Below are positions 1-9,530 of a stretch of DNA of 31,009 nucleotides, in pieces. This stretch comes from a virus. A model generated the notes under the pieces. That model did not search any database and was not told the origin of the DNA. It worked only from the letters and a program-made list of their open reading frames with translations. The translations under genes were made by a program, and so were the position numbers. Positions within the stretch are counted from its first letter, which is position 1; every line of letters begins with the position of its first letter. The DNA lies in IMG/VR virus record IMGVR_UViG_3300034736_000139, positions 1 through 31,009 of that record, one strand, 5' to 3'.

Positions 1-231
1 TATTTATTTGAATACCGCCAAATGAAAACTGTGATGATTGTAATGCAAAATCATCCTGTGATGTGCCGTTGAAAACTTCCATTTCCATTGTTAAACGTTC
101 ATAAACCTGATTATTATCCAATAAAAACGTACCATACCATGCACAATCATCCTCTGTATTTGCAACAAATCCCTGTTTTGATCCGCCAATTTGTGTGATA
201 TTTTGCCCATGATCTAAAAAACCAAAATTGG
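1..231. repeat. Terminal direct repeat, left copy
   Basis: The first 231 bases are repeated at 30779-31009. The only difference I find is C at 128 against T at 30906, which is a silent third-position change (Thr ACG/ACA) in the minus-strand gene. The repeat lies wholly inside a coding sequence and contains no sign of a cos or att site. The simplest reading is assembly overlap of a circular or circularly permuted genome, with a unit length of 30,778 bp. Confidence 0.95.
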
Positions 232-1534
232 TTGTTAAACCTAATGCACCGCCAACAGGCGGATCACATTTTAATTGCCCACCAAATGCCAAAAAATTAA
301 TTTCATCAACTGTTACCCACAAATAAAATAACCGATCACCATCATCACGGTTTTCCATTAACGTGGTAAACATTGCATTTGGTGTAAATGTCAATGTTAC
401 CTTTACCTGCCCACCGCCAATTGCAACACTGTTTACTGTGATTGTATATAATGCACCCAAATAATTTGGATCATTGTTTGGTGATGATTGGTAAATTGCT
501 CCAATTGGTGCCAATGATGATGTAGATAACATCATTGTAATGTTATTCTGTGAGTATGTTTTGTTTTTGTAATAATTATCATCAATTGAAACATAACACG
601 CACCAATACCCATTTGTGGGATTGTTATTTCTGATGAATCAATTATTACCTCATGAACAGATGGCACACAGTAATCCAATTCAGGGATGTTTTGTACCAT
701 TGTTGCAGGTGAATAACCAACATTAAATTTTTCATTAAACCATCCAGTATTTGCAATTTCATCATAAATTAATATTGATGGCGGATGCACATCCTGTGGC
801 ATTGGACTCCAACTAAATTGTGCAAATAGTTTTAAATAACCTGCCTGTGCAAACCATGATTGATCATAAACACCTGATTGCACAATGGAACAGTTTAATT
901 CATATGAATTAAAACCATCATTTGTTGTGCCTGATCTGTAAATTGAAACGTTATTAATTAAAAATTGCCCTGATTGATTTGGTATCACCTGCCCTGATGT
1001 AGATCCGCCAACAGGCATATTGTTTAAATTATCAAACAAAACACGTGTTGGCTCACCATCAATTAAACTCAATGAATTACCAATTTGACCTGATAACGAA
1101 TGATTAATTAAAAATTCAAGGTTTGAATATGGTTTTGGTGTTGGATCTATGGTTGAATTTATTACCGTAACAACCATCTGTTCACCATTTGTTACATCAT
1201 ACCAACTGGTTGATCCACCTGCCAAATCCAAATGTGTATCATCAACATATGTTACATCTTTAAATTGGCTATATCCTGCACCGTTTGAATCCCATTTTTG
1301 TAATCTTACTTTATCACCAACCCTGAAACCCTCATCCAACCATGATACCGCAGGTGATGTGATTTGTTGCAATGAAACATCAAGTGATAATGGATTATCA
1401 ACACTGGATACCCTCATTGCGGTACGCACAAACCATTTACAAAAAATTTTATCACCTGCATTTGCAGTGTATTGATTGTATTGATACCCTAAATTATTAT
1501 TATTAAAATATTGATTAGTTATTTGTATTGGCAT
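1..1534 (-). CDS. Tail protein, N-terminal two thirds (gene continues at 30778 across the circle junction)
   Basis: This is the 5' part of a gene cut by the window edge. It starts at ATG 1534-1532 (MPIQITNQYFNNNN) and stays open to base 1. Joined in frame to 30778-29988 it gives 775 codons including the stop, a 774-residue protein. The start overlaps the end of the preceding 79-residue gene by 20 bases. The product is rich in Asn, Ser, Thr, Gly and aromatic residues and looks beta-rich, with no signal peptide or catalytic motif I recognise. Its place between the baseplate-like protein and the fibre-like protein suggests a structural part of the tail tip, perhaps receptor binding. I cannot assign a family. 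Confidence 0.85.
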   Translation of the reverse strand, partial: MPIQITNQYFNNNNLGYQYNQYTANAGDKIFCKWFVRTAMRVSSVDNPLSLDVSLQQITSPAVSWLDEGFRVGDKVRLQKWDSNGAGYSQFKDVTYVDDTHLDLAGGSTSWYDVTNGEQMVVTVINSTIDPTPKPYSNLEFLINHSLSGQIGNSLSLIDGEPTRVLFDNLNNMPVGGSTSGQVIPNQSGQFLINNVSIYRSGTTNDGFNSYELNCSIVQSGVYDQSWFAQAGYLKLFAQFSWSPMPQDVHPPSILIYDEIANTGWFNEKFNVGYSPATMVQNIPELDYCVPSVHEVIIDSSEITIPQMGIGACYVSIDDNYYKNKTYSQNNITMMLSTSSLAPIGAIYQSSPNNDPNYLGALYTITVNSVAIGGGQVKVTLTFTPNAMFTTLMENRDDGDRLFYLWVTVDEINFLAFGGQLKCDPPVGGALGLTTNFGFLDHGQNITQIGGSKQGFVANTEDDCAWYGTFLLDNNQVYERLTMEMEVFNGTSQDDFALQSSQFSFGGIQIN

Positions 1535-1754
1535 GGCTGTTAATTATGGTTTGTATTTTGTCAATATCACCTGTTTTAATTGTTTTCATTATTTTATTTA
1601 CATGGGCCTGATGTTTCACAACCTGTTCACGTTGATCCTGCGGTAATTGATTCAATGCACTGTTTTGTTGTTTGATTAATTTGCCCAAATTCACGGTTAA
1701 ATCACCAATCAGATTGTTTGTTTCATCAATTATTTTTTTGGTTTTATTGTCCAT
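1515..1754 (-). CDS. Small coiled-coil protein in the tail operon
   Basis: A 79-residue, highly polar protein beginning MDNKTKKIIDETNNLIGDL. Heptad-like spacing of Leu, Ile and Val, many Gln and Asn, and no membrane segment suggest one long helix or coiled coil. It starts two bases after the stop of the 571-residue tail protein and overlaps the start of the 774-residue tail protein by 20 bases, so it is translated within the tail operon. I do not recognise a family. A small structural or assembly role in the tail tip is inferred from position only. Confidence 0.75.
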   Translation of the reverse strand: MDNKTKKIIDETNNLIGDLTVNLGKLIKQQNSALNQLPQDQREQVVKHQAHVNKIMKTIKTGDIDKIQTIINSHANTNN

Positions 1755-1756
1755 TT

Positions 1757-3472
1757 TTAATCATTTATTACTGTTGTTAATACTTTGCCTGTGGCATAAT
1801 CAAACGGTATTTTATATGAAATAATGGCCTGTGATGTTTCATTATTAAACCGTATTTTGATTATTTCACAGTTTGTTCCATTGATTTCAGCAAAATTGTT
1901 GTATAGCAAATTTACAAAATCTGCCGTTCTCATCCGCACTGGTGCATCATTTATTATTTTATAACCGTTTAATTGTATTTGATTTATATAATGATAATTA
2001 TTATACAGGCCCTTTGCACCCAGTATATCAACATAATTTGATGGTTGTTTACCGCCAATTTGCCACAATATTTTTGTTTTACTGTAAAACTGTGATCCAA
2101 TCTGTGTAACTCCAATACGGTTTGTAATCTGTGATGCAAATGATGTACCGCCACCAAATACACCTGTGATGTTATCCACAATATCAAAAAACCCCTTTGC
2201 GAAATCCTCAATCCAATTCAAATTGTTTTTACGTACACCCAATGCAAACGGTATATTTACATCATTTAAACCCTTAATGCACACCAAATCCTGATTAATT
2301 ACATTTAAACCCTCTGTGTTATATTCTGCATCTGTTGGATCAAAAAAATCAACCGTGTGAAAATCTGCATAATCAATTTGATAATGAATGTAATACCGTT
2401 TCCAAATTGCATCTGTATTAAATTCAAATTCACCCTGCATATCATCCTGCATGTTTAATGCAGGTAAAATGTTGTTTGATGTATTACCATTCCAAAAATC
2501 CCTGCGTTCAATCTGCACCTCACCATTGAATACACGTGTGTGTGCATTGTATGTTGTTTCAATTGCATCAATTAATGATCCCAGTGTTGGTGTTGAATCC
2601 ATTGCCGTTGGATACCCTTTTGTAAATGCAAAATTTAAATCATTTTCAATGTAATCAACAACAGATTTTTTTTCTTTTATTAATGGAACAGGCATTATTG
2701 TTAAACTGTTTAATTGATTTAACAATGTTGAATTTAATGTGTAACCCAAATATGTACATCCTGCCTGTATTAAATTTTTAACTGTTGCACCTTTGTAATA
2801 CCTTACTTGTGGAAATAATAACTCAAACATTTGTTGGGCCAATTTTATAACTGCAACCAATAATGATGCGGTATAAATAACCTGTGCAACAAATTTCAGT
2901 GATAATGTTATTATTTCACCAATTGGCGGTGCAGGCGGTAAACCAATGTTTGGTGTTACCGCCTCAATAATGTTTGATGCCTGTGTTACCAAATCCTTTA
3001 CACTTTGCACTAATGCATTTGTCATGGTATATAATGAAATGGAAATTGTTAAACCACTCATTAAAACATCATCTTTAACAATCAGGTATGGGATTTGTAC
3101 CATTGGAAAATTAACACCTTTTTCCGCCATTAATTCAAATGATGTACCGTTTGCATTATCAAAAAAATTATCATATGCACCCCTTTTTTTTATTTTAACC
3201 TCAATTTCATGATCACGAATAATTGCGGATTCAGTTAAATCAACATAATACTCCAATGATATTTGATTGCCCATTTCAATGCGGTATGGTATGCCCTCAA
3301 ATAAACCCTGTGATGCAATCCAATCCTGTATGATTTTCAAACCCTCACGTGGCAAAATGATTTTATCTGCATCAATTTGCAATATTGTTGGATCACCGCC
3401 AAAATTTGATGTTAAACCAAATTCCAAAACATTACGTGGTGCAACCTCAATATCATTTAAAAAATGTTTCAT
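1757..3472 (-). CDS. Tail tip or baseplate protein
   Basis: A 571-residue protein immediately downstream of the tape measure gene, the slot where siphoviruses encode distal tail and tail-associated (baseplate hub) proteins. The N-terminal ~130 residues look beta-rich (FGLTSNFGGDPTILQI). A hydrophobic stretch near residues 180-220 (GEIITLSLKFVAQVIYTASL) could be a helical hairpin or membrane-interacting segment. The rest is beta-rich with many aromatic and Asn residues. Its ATG follows the tape measure stop with no gap, which implies translational coupling. The family is not recognised; a Dit/Tal-like role is inferred from synteny. A hub that contacts the host membrane would fit the hydrophobic segment, but that is speculation. 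Confidence 0.8.
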   Translation of the reverse strand: MKHFLNDIEVAPRNVLEFGLTSNFGGDPTILQIDADKIILPREGLKIIQDWIASQGLFEGIPYRIEMGNQISLEYYVDLTESAIIRDHEIEVKIKKRGAYDNFFDNANGTSFELMAEKGVNFPMVQIPYLIVKDDVLMSGLTISISLYTMTNALVQSVKDLVTQASNIIEAVTPNIGLPPAPPIGEIITLSLKFVAQVIYTASLLVAVIKLAQQMFELLFPQVRYYKGATVKNLIQAGCTYLGYTLNSTLLNQLNSLTIMPVPLIKEKKSVVDYIENDLNFAFTKGYPTAMDSTPTLGSLIDAIETTYNAHTRVFNGEVQIERRDFWNGNTSNNILPALNMQDDMQGEFEFNTDAIWKRYYIHYQIDYADFHTVDFFDPTDAEYNTEGLNVINQDLVCIKGLNDVNIPFALGVRKNNLNWIEDFAKGFFDIVDNITGVFGGGTSFASQITNRIGVTQIGSQFYSKTKILWQIGGKQPSNYVDILGAKGLYNNYHYINQIQLNGYKIINDAPVRMRTADFVNLLYNNFAEINGTNCEIIKIRFNNETSQAIISYKIPFDYATGKVLTTVIND

Positions 3473-6400
3473 TTAATTAATTTTGTACCTGTTATAAATT
3501 ATTTTTTTACCATTGGTTGTTGTTTTAACAACCTGCATTGCACCATCAATAATGCGTTCCAATTCAATATTTGAAACAGGTTTGTTTTTAATGGTTTTTT
3601 CCAATGATTCTAAACGTTCAACAACACGTTCATCAGATTTCGCAATTATTGTTTGATGTATTGCAGGATCAATCACACCTGTTTGATGCCTCAATGCCAG
3701 TTTTGCCAAATCTTCATTGCTAATATTACCAACCATTGCGTTTTGTTTCTTTGTCAAAACACGTTCATTTGGATGCAAAATTGCATGAAAACCACCCCTG
3801 CCATCAACACCTGATCCATTTTTGCCTGTATCCTCAATCCCATCCTCAAAAAACGGTAAATTCTGCACAAATTGTGTTAATAGTGTAATATCAGTGAATG
3901 TTTTTAACAATGGATTTTCAACATCGGGATCCTCACTGTTTCGCAAATATGCCTGCAATGCATCAGATGCCAATGCAATACGTTGTTTGCGTTTTTCCAT
4001 TTGTTCTTTTTTCCTGTTACTTTCAGCAATCAATTTTGCCTCTGTTGCCAATGATTGTTGGGCCTGAATGTTACCATTTTTTGCCAATTCCTGATATGTA
4101 TTATATCGTTCCTGTGCTTTGTTTATTTCCTCATCAATTTTGGAAATCCTTTTATCTGCAAAAAAGTTAAACGCATCAGTTAATGATTGAATAATACTGA
4201 TTTGATCCGCCAATAAATCTTTTTGTGATGTTAAAACTGCCTTATTTTCATCATCAACATTTTTGCGTTTTAATTTATTTAATTCAATTTCAAGATCCAA
4301 TGTATCTTTGCCATATTTTTTGTATTGCAAAATGCGTTCTTCTAATATTTTTATATTAAAATCTTTCATTTCCTTTGCAATATCTTCATCAGATTTTTTG
4401 GATTCCAGTAAACTATTTTCAAAACTTTTTACCCTGCGTTCCTGTATTGCATCATATGCCACCAAACGCAATTCATCAACTTCATTTAATTTTTCATTTA
4501 CTGATGTATTAATTTCAACAATTTTATCCGCACTTTCTTGTTCAACAACGGCAATTTGTTTATTTAAAACTTTGCGGTTTGCAATTTCCTCTGTTACCAA
4601 ATCCGCCTGCATTTCTTTTAAATTTGCATCTAATTTTGCACGTTCTTTTTTGGTTAATTTATTGTTTTCATTTTTCTTTTTAAACTCTTTATTTAACGCA
4701 TTGTTTAACAACACAAAACGTTCATTATGTTTATTTGTTAAAACACGTATTTCCTCATCCGCATCCGCCTGTACATCATCCTTTTGTTTTTGGCCTGATA
4801 AACCAATTAACGCATTAACATCCGTTAAATCAACTGTTTGCCCTCTCTCAATACGTAAATCAATAATTTCCAATTCCTTTTCAATCAATTTATCTAATTC
4901 AGCAATTTCACGTTCACGTGCAGAATCCTGCAATCCTGCATTCATTGCCCTGATTGATTCACGTACTTTTAAAATTTCTTTGTACAAATCCAATTGATCA
5001 CGCAAATCAACGTTTATTGGTGAACGTTTTGTTTTTGTTGGTGTTGGTGTTGTTGTTGTTGTTGTTGTTGTGCCACCTGCAACTGCGGTAACTGCATTTG
5101 CCTGCATCATTGCAACCAGTGATGTTTTTATAACTCCTTTTTGTGCGTTTAATGCTTTTAAAACTTTGTCATTTTCAACCGCCTGCCTTGCCAAAACTCC
5201 TTTTGTACCCTCATAATTTCCAAACCCCTGCAAAAATTCTGTAAATGCATTTTGGCCCCATGCGTTTTCAATACGTGCCTGCAATCCCAATTGTTCCGCC
5301 TCTAATTTTGCAATTTCACCTGCAATTACTCCAAATTGCGTGCGTTTTTCTTCTAACATTATTTTATCCTCAATATTTTTTAAAATATCCTTTTGTACTT
5401 TGTCCAACTCTTTTAAAAACTTTGTTTCATCCTGTATGTTGGTTAATGTTGTGCCGTATTTTTTATTTAAATCAGTAATTAATTTTTCACGTTCACCATT
5501 TGTTTTGTTTGCACCTTTGATTGCAGTAACCAAAACATCCAATTGATCTGATTCCTGTGCCATTTTAACTGCGGAATCCGTTGATGATTGTTGCAATCTT
5601 TCATTTATTTTTTCTAATTGATCACCTGCGGTATTAACAATTGTGAATGCCTCATATAATTTGTACAGGGCCAATATTATCAAACCAAACGCATTTGCCA
5701 TTAATGCTTTGCCCAGTGATGCAAATGCGGTTTTAAGGCCATTCACACCTGCACGTGCTACAAATAAACCTTTTGCCATCAAACCTGATTGTGTGCCTGC
5801 CATTGCCATTGTTGATCCCATTAAACGTGTTGCACCTGCGGATAAACCAACAACAATTTTGTATTGTATCCATGCCTTTGTTAAACCAACAACAACATCC
5901 AATATTGTTTCCAAATTATCTGCCAAAAATTTTATACCAACTTTTAAAATATCACCAACACCGCCTGCCTCATTTGCTTTTAAAATGTAACCATCCCATG
6001 CGGATGTTAATAAATCCAATGATCCGCCCAACGTATTCAATTGCATATCTGCCATGATCTGTGTTGCACCTGCGGAATCATACAATGCATTTGTTAATGT
6101 TTCAACATTGTATGTGTTTGATGCCAATACTGTACCAATTGTTGCACCCCTTTTACCGAATAATTCCAATGCGGTTGCGTTTTTATTTGTACTGTTTTGA
6201 ATCAGGCCCATTGCCTCATCAAATGTCATTCCTGATTTGGTTAATTCCAAAAATACATTACGCAATCCTGTTCCTGCGGTTGATGCATCAATACCGTTAT
6301 CGGTTAATGTACCCAGTAATGCGGTTGTTTCCTCAATATTTAACCCTGCACTTTTGGCAACTGGTGCCACATTACCCATTGCCGTACTGAATTTCTGCAT

Positions 6401-7468
6401 ATCCAATGATGAACTGGAAAATGATTTACTCATTACATCAGTTACACGTGCGGTTTGTTCTGTTGATAAACCAAATGCACGAACTGTTGCACCAACAACT
6501 GTTGCGGATTCTGCCAAATCTGTGCCTGTTGCACTTGCCAAATCCAATGTTGCTTTTGTTACGTTTGATATTTCAGATTGTGAAAAACCCAATTTTGCAA
6601 ATTCTGTTTGCAGATTTGAAACCTCTGTTGCGGTAAAACGTGTTGTGGATCCATACTTCATTGCATCATCCGTTAAACCTCGCATGCCCTCACGTGTAAC
6701 ACCCAAAACAGATGCCAAATTTGCACTTGCCTGATCAAATTCCTTTACTGTTTCAAATACATTACGTATTATCATTGCACCGCCCATTGCGAGGCCCAAA
6801 GATGCAAACGCACCTGATAATTTACCCAATGCACCCCTGTAATTTCCAACATTTCGGAAATTATCACCAACAGTTTTATCCAATTTTTTCAATTGTTTAT
6901 CACCTGAACGTGCGGATCTTGTTACTTTATCAAACTGCATTTGCAATTTTCTGTACTCTTTTGTGTTCTTTTTACCTGCCTGTTCTAATTTTAACAATTC
7001 TGCACCTAAACGTTTGGATTCATTTTTTTGATCACGTGTTGCCTTTACAAGTTTTTTGTACGCATTTGTTTCCTGATCCAGTAACTTTTTTTGCCTCTGT
7101 GATTGTTTCAACAAACGTTCCTTTTCTTGTGATTCCATTTTGGATGTACGAATTTTATCCTGTTGCAACCGTTCCAATTCACGTTCCGCCTGTATCTGTG
7201 CCTTTACGGCCTGTGATTTTGCTTTATCAACCTGCACTGATTGTTTCATTGTGGCATCTGCCTGTGCAACGGCTTTGCTCATTTTATTGATGCCCTCTGT
7301 TGATTTTTTCAATGATGAATTTAACGTTTTGGATATTGTTGTTGCGGTTTTTTTCAACCCAACATTCATTTTATCCAATTCAGTTAATGTTTTTTTTGCG
7401 GAATCCCTGATTTCTTTGTACAAATCTGATTCTGCAATATCACTCCTTTTTATTTGCCCACTTGCCAT
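3473..7468 (-). CDS. Tail tape measure protein
   Basis: At 1331 residues this is the longest gene. It sets tail length and travels in the tail tube. Residues 1-215 are a Lys/Gln-rich coiled coil. A Gly/Ala-rich hydrophobic patch follows (LSGAFASLGLAMGGAM). Residues about 240-405 match the phage tail tape measure core (PhageMin_Tail type), with FDQASANLASVLG, FTATEVSNLQTEFAKLGFS and a Gly-rich segment. A second hydrophobic segment lies near residues 590-606. A poly-Thr linker near 799-807 is encoded by a GTT-rich tract around 5049-5074 on the plus strand. Residues about 880-1190 are again coiled coil. At roughly 1.5 angstrom per residue a tail near 200 nm would be expected. The gene overlaps the preceding one by 29 bases. 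Confidence 0.95.
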   Translation of the reverse strand: MASGQIKRSDIAESDLYKEIRDSAKKTLTELDKMNVGLKKTATTISKTLNSSLKKSTEGINKMSKAVAQADATMKQSVQVDKAKSQAVKAQIQAERELERLQQDKIRTSKMESQEKERLLKQSQRQKKLLDQETNAYKKLVKATRDQKNESKRLGAELLKLEQAGKKNTKEYRKLQMQFDKVTRSARSGDKQLKKLDKTVGDNFRNVGNYRGALGKLSGAFASLGLAMGGAMIIRNVFETVKEFDQASANLASVLGVTREGMRGLTDDAMKYGSTTRFTATEVSNLQTEFAKLGFSQSEISNVTKATLDLASATGTDLAESATVVGATVRAFGLSTEQTARVTDVMSKSFSSSSLDMQKFSTAMGNVAPVAKSAGLNIEETTALLGTLTDNGIDASTAGTGLRNVFLELTKSGMTFDEAMGLIQNSTNKNATALELFGKRGATIGTVLASNTYNVETLTNALYDSAGATQIMADMQLNTLGGSLDLLTSAWDGYILKANEAGGVGDILKVGIKFLADNLETILDVVVGLTKAWIQYKIVVGLSAGATRLMGSTMAMAGTQSGLMAKGLFVARAGVNGLKTAFASLGKALMANAFGLIILALYKLYEAFTIVNTAGDQLEKINERLQQSSTDSAVKMAQESDQLDVLVTAIKGANKTNGEREKLITDLNKKYGTTLTNIQDETKFLKELDKVQKDILKNIEDKIMLEEKRTQFGVIAGEIAKLEAEQLGLQARIENAWGQNAFTEFLQGFGNYEGTKGVLARQAVENDKVLKALNAQKGVIKTSLVAMMQANAVTAVAGGTTTTTTTTPTPTKTKRSPINVDLRDQLDLYKEILKVRESIRAMNAGLQDSAREREIAELDKLIEKELEIIDLRIERGQTVDLTDVNALIGLSGQKQKDDVQADADEEIRVLTNKHNERFVLLNNALNKEFKKKNENNKLTKKERAKLDANLKEMQADLVTEEIANRKVLNKQIAVVEQESADKIVEINTSVNEKLNEVDELRLVAYDAIQERRVKSFENSLLESKKSDEDIAKEMKDFNIKILEERILQYKKYGKDTLDLEIELNKLKRKNVDDENKAVLTSQKDLLADQISIIQSLTDAFNFFADKRISKIDEEINKAQERYNTYQELAKNGNIQAQQSLATEAKLIAESNRKKEQMEKRKQRIALASDALQAYLRNSEDPDVENPLLKTFTDITLLTQFVQNLPFFEDGIEDTGKNGSGVDGRGGFHAILHPNERVLTKKQNAMVGNISNEDLAKLALRHQTGVIDPAIHQTIIAKSDERVVERLESLEKTIKNKPVSNIELERIIDGAMQVVKTTTNGKKIIYNRYKIN

Positions 7469-7889
7469 ATTCCTGTATTATTGTATAATATTCAACAACT
7501 GTTGTTTCTTTTAAATTTACTTTATAACCCAACCATTTTGATAAATGTAAACATGTTGTTTCAATGCTTTTACCATCACCAAAATTAACATTTAAACGTT
7601 CAATTTTTGCATCAACAATTTCAATCTCTGTTAATTTAAAACGTTTATTTGTTTGCACATATAAACATTGCAATTTTGCTTTTTGTTGCAACAATTTCAT
7701 GTACCGTTCAAACTGTTTTGATAAACCAAACCGTGCCAAATACTGATCATACAATTTATCATATTGTATTTGGTTGCCTGTTTCATCATCAATCAGATTA
7801 ACATTAACATACTTTAAAAATCCATCACTGCATTTTTGCCAGTGATACATGGGCATTTCATCAATTGATTCCCAATATTTTACGTGCAT
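7440..7889 (-). CDS. Possible tail assembly chaperone
   Basis: About 149 residues from ATG 7889 (MHVKYWESIDEMPMYHWQKC). The frame is open to an upstream ATG at 7943, but that would overlap the preceding gene by 83 bases, so I prefer 7889 (29-base overlap); ATG 7856 is another option. The protein is soluble and mixed alpha/beta, with a C-terminal half rich in Lys, Glu and Tyr. It sits directly before the tape measure gene and overlaps it by 29 bases, which is the usual place for tail assembly chaperones. I see no slippery heptamer of the classical G/GT frameshift type. The function is inferred from position only. Confidence 0.7.
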   Translation of the reverse strand: MHVKYWESIDEMPMYHWQKCSDGFLKYVNVNLIDDETGNQIQYDKLYDQYLARFGLSKQFERYMKLLQQKAKLQCLYVQTNKRFKLTEIEIVDAKIERLNVNFGDGKSIETTCLHLSKWLGYKVNLKETTVVEYYTIIQEYGKWANKKE

Positions 7890-8301
7890 ATTTAATGTAC
7901 TGTTGCCTGATTTGTTCCGCATATATTTCCAAATTCTGTTCATCTAATCCCAAAATATTATTGTTCCACCATGATTGATCCTGCATTACTGATGCATCTG
8001 CATTAATTAAAATGCTATCTTTTAGCACTGTAATAAACATTGATTGATAAAAAGCACCTGTATCCTTTAATGTGTACGGTGTTCCTGCACGTTTCATTGG
8101 ATTTATCTGTTCCGTAAATGGTGAATACAATCCAATAACTTCATCAAATTTATTCACACCACGTTCAAACAACTGATCCTGCCTGATAAGATTTAACACC
8201 AAATTTTTGATTTGTGTTGTGTTTGCCTCATACCATGCCAACGCATCATCCAATGTTAATGCCTTATTTAATTGTTGTTCGATCAATGTATTTCCAATCA
8301 T
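7861..8301 (-). CDS. Conserved-looking phage protein upstream of the tape measure module
   Basis: A 146-residue protein starting MIGNTLIEQQLNKALTLDDAL. A central segment, NPMKRAGTPYTLKDTGAFYQS, has the look of a conserved phage motif that I associate with Bacteroidota phage tail regions, but I cannot name the family. It lacks signal peptide and membrane segments. This is the first gene after the terminator at 8341-8370. A TAAATTTG promoter box lies only four bases before its ATG, so the transcript may be leaderless. It probably opens the tail-length operon; a tail completion or chaperone role is inferred from context. Confidence 0.75.
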   Translation of the reverse strand: MIGNTLIEQQLNKALTLDDALAWYEANTTQIKNLVLNLIRQDQLFERGVNKFDEVIGLYSPFTEQINPMKRAGTPYTLKDTGAFYQSMFITVLKDSILINADASVMQDQSWWNNNILGLDEQNLEIYAEQIRQQYIKYARKILGIN

Positions 8302-8305
8302 ATTT

Positions 8306-8313
8306 CAAATTTA
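8306..8313 (-). promoter_or_regulatory. Bacteroidota-type -7 promoter box, tail operon
   Basis: On the minus strand this reads TAAATTTG, matching the TAnnTTTG -7 consensus of Bacteroidota. Four bases separate it from the ATG at 8301, so the transcript should have almost no leader. I see no clear -33 TTTG partner, which lowers confidence. Confidence 0.5.
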
Positions 8314-8340
8314 CGAAATTTTAAGTGTTTTTATATAATA

Positions 8341-8375
8341 AAAAAAAGGGATGTAAACAAATACATCCCCTTTTT
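8341..8375 (-). terminator. Rho-independent terminator after the major tail protein unit
   Basis: A perfect 8-bp stem, GGGATGTA (8348-8355) with TACATCCC (8362-8369), has a 6-nt loop. A/T runs on both sides (seven A before, five T after a C on the plus strand) give a U-tract on the minus transcript. It lies 19 bases past the stop at 8394 and separates the head/major-tail unit from the tape measure unit. It could work in both directions. Confidence 0.9.
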
Positions 8376-8393
8376 AATATTTAAAACCATAAG

Positions 8394-8576
8394 TTAAACA
8401 GATTTTTTCACTGATTTCCTGTTTACTTTTTTAGGATTGCACAATTTGTATGCCTGTTTTACTGTTTCACTATTCAAATAATGAAATTGTTTTAATGCAT
8501 CTTTTTGTGTTAAATCTTTTAAAACATCAACCCTGAATGTGGTTTTTCCAACCGTGATATATTCTGTTTTTCCCAT
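8394..8576 (-). CDS. Small basic protein following the major tail protein
   Basis: A 60-residue protein (MGKTEYITVGKTTFRVDVLK) with a strongly basic C-terminus (NPKKVNRKSVKKSV). It starts three bases after the major tail protein stop and is the last gene before the terminator at 8341-8370, so it is co-transcribed with the tail tube gene. There is no membrane segment or recognised domain. A minor tail or tail-assembly role is possible from position; the function is unknown. Confidence 0.75.
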   Translation of the reverse strand: MGKTEYITVGKTTFRVDVLKDLTQKDALKQFHYLNSETVKQAYKLCNPKKVNRKSVKKSV

Positions 8577-8579
8577 GAT

Positions 8580-9488
8580 TTATGCAGTTATTGTATTAAC
8601 AAATCCCTCAAAACCAGTTTTTGCAACTGATAATTTAAGGTTTACAGATGATGCCAATCCTGCACTGGTATAATCAACAATGTACGTGCCATCTGGCCCC
8701 TCTGTAACTGCATCAATTGTAACTGTTGTGCCTGCATCAACATTTTCCAACAACCAATCAGATGATGCCGTTGCACCTTTGTACAGAATTGGATTGTATG
8801 CCGTTCCGTAATCTAAATTTGCAGAAACGGTAATTGCCGTTGTTGTTGCACTTGCAACAGTTAATTCAACATCAAGTAAACCCTCTAAACTGTTAAAATC
8901 CAAACTTGCTTCCTCTGCCGTGATCATTTTCATTGTTGATTCATCAAACAACCTGTAAAAATCAAATCCTAGCATGATTTTTTGTACGGTTGCATCTGTT
9001 GCAAACATAAATTTTGGATCCCATGAATCGTTGTCCACTGGTATTGGGTATAAAAATCCGTTCACTTCTGATCCGATTAAATCACCCTCAACATCAACAA
9101 TGTAAATTCCAAACTGCACACAACGTGATGCCATTAATTTACCCAAAAATGTTGGTGTTGAATCATCCTGCCATAACTCACCTGCAAAGGATCTCACACC
9201 TTGACGCAAATATGCTTTACGGCCACTGTTTGCCTCCTCAAATAAGGAATCCGCTTTTGGTAATTCTACATTTTCAAATTTCGGTAATGGAAACCAACGT
9301 TTTGATGCATCCGCCTCATTAACGTAATCACTCCATGTTGGTATTGATGCACTTAAATCAATACCGTTTTTTGTACCATCATTTGCCGTTAAAGGCACTA
9401 AAATTAGGGAACTTGTTATTCCCTGAACAGGTACACAGTTTGGTACTCCTGTGTTACTTAAACCTGCATTACAATCACATGATTTCAT
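8580..9488 (-). CDS. Major tail (tube) protein
   Basis: A 302-residue protein. The N-terminus is Cys-rich (MKSCDCNAGLSNTGVPNC). The middle is beta-rich and includes FAGELWQDDSTPTFLGKL and FGIYIVDVEGDLIGS. The C-terminal ~100 residues (ELTVASATTTAITVSANLDYG onward) look like a small Ig-like beta domain, a common decoration on siphovirus tube proteins. It lies between the connector genes and the tape measure region, the expected place for the tube protein, and I see no other candidate of suitable size. Assignment rests on synteny and fold impression rather than a catalytic motif. Confidence 0.75.
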   Translation of the reverse strand: MKSCDCNAGLSNTGVPNCVPVQGITSSLILVPLTANDGTKNGIDLSASIPTWSDYVNEADASKRWFPLPKFENVELPKADSLFEEANSGRKAYLRQGVRSFAGELWQDDSTPTFLGKLMASRCVQFGIYIVDVEGDLIGSEVNGFLYPIPVDNDSWDPKFMFATDATVQKIMLGFDFYRLFDESTMKMITAEEASLDFNSLEGLLDVELTVASATTTAITVSANLDYGTAYNPILYKGATASSDWLLENVDAGTTVTIDAVTEGPDGTYIVDYTSAGLASSVNLKLSVAKTGFEGFVNTITA

Positions 9489-9530
9489 ATGTTTATTTTT
9501 TTAATTAATTATTATTTTATTTAAATTCTC

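Noticed and set aside
2172-2180. Perfect DnaA-box sequence TTATCCACA
   Set aside because: Single copy inside a tail gene, with no neighbouring boxes or AT-rich unwinding element; a chance match is likely.
4263-4997. Long plus-strand reading frame opposite the tape measure gene
   Set aside because: Low-complexity Ser/Phe/Asn sequence produced by the antisense of Lys/Glu/Leu coiled coil; the minus-strand gene is well supported by domain content.
5049-5074. GTT triplet run, repeat-like
   Set aside because: Encodes the poly-Thr linker of the tape measure (ACA codons); no spacers, so not a CRISPR or mobile repeat.
6237-7290. Plus-strand frames of 165 and 192 residues inside the tape measure gene
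   Set aside because: Antisense shadows with biased composition and no promoter or ribosome site; they lie opposite the recognisable tape measure core.
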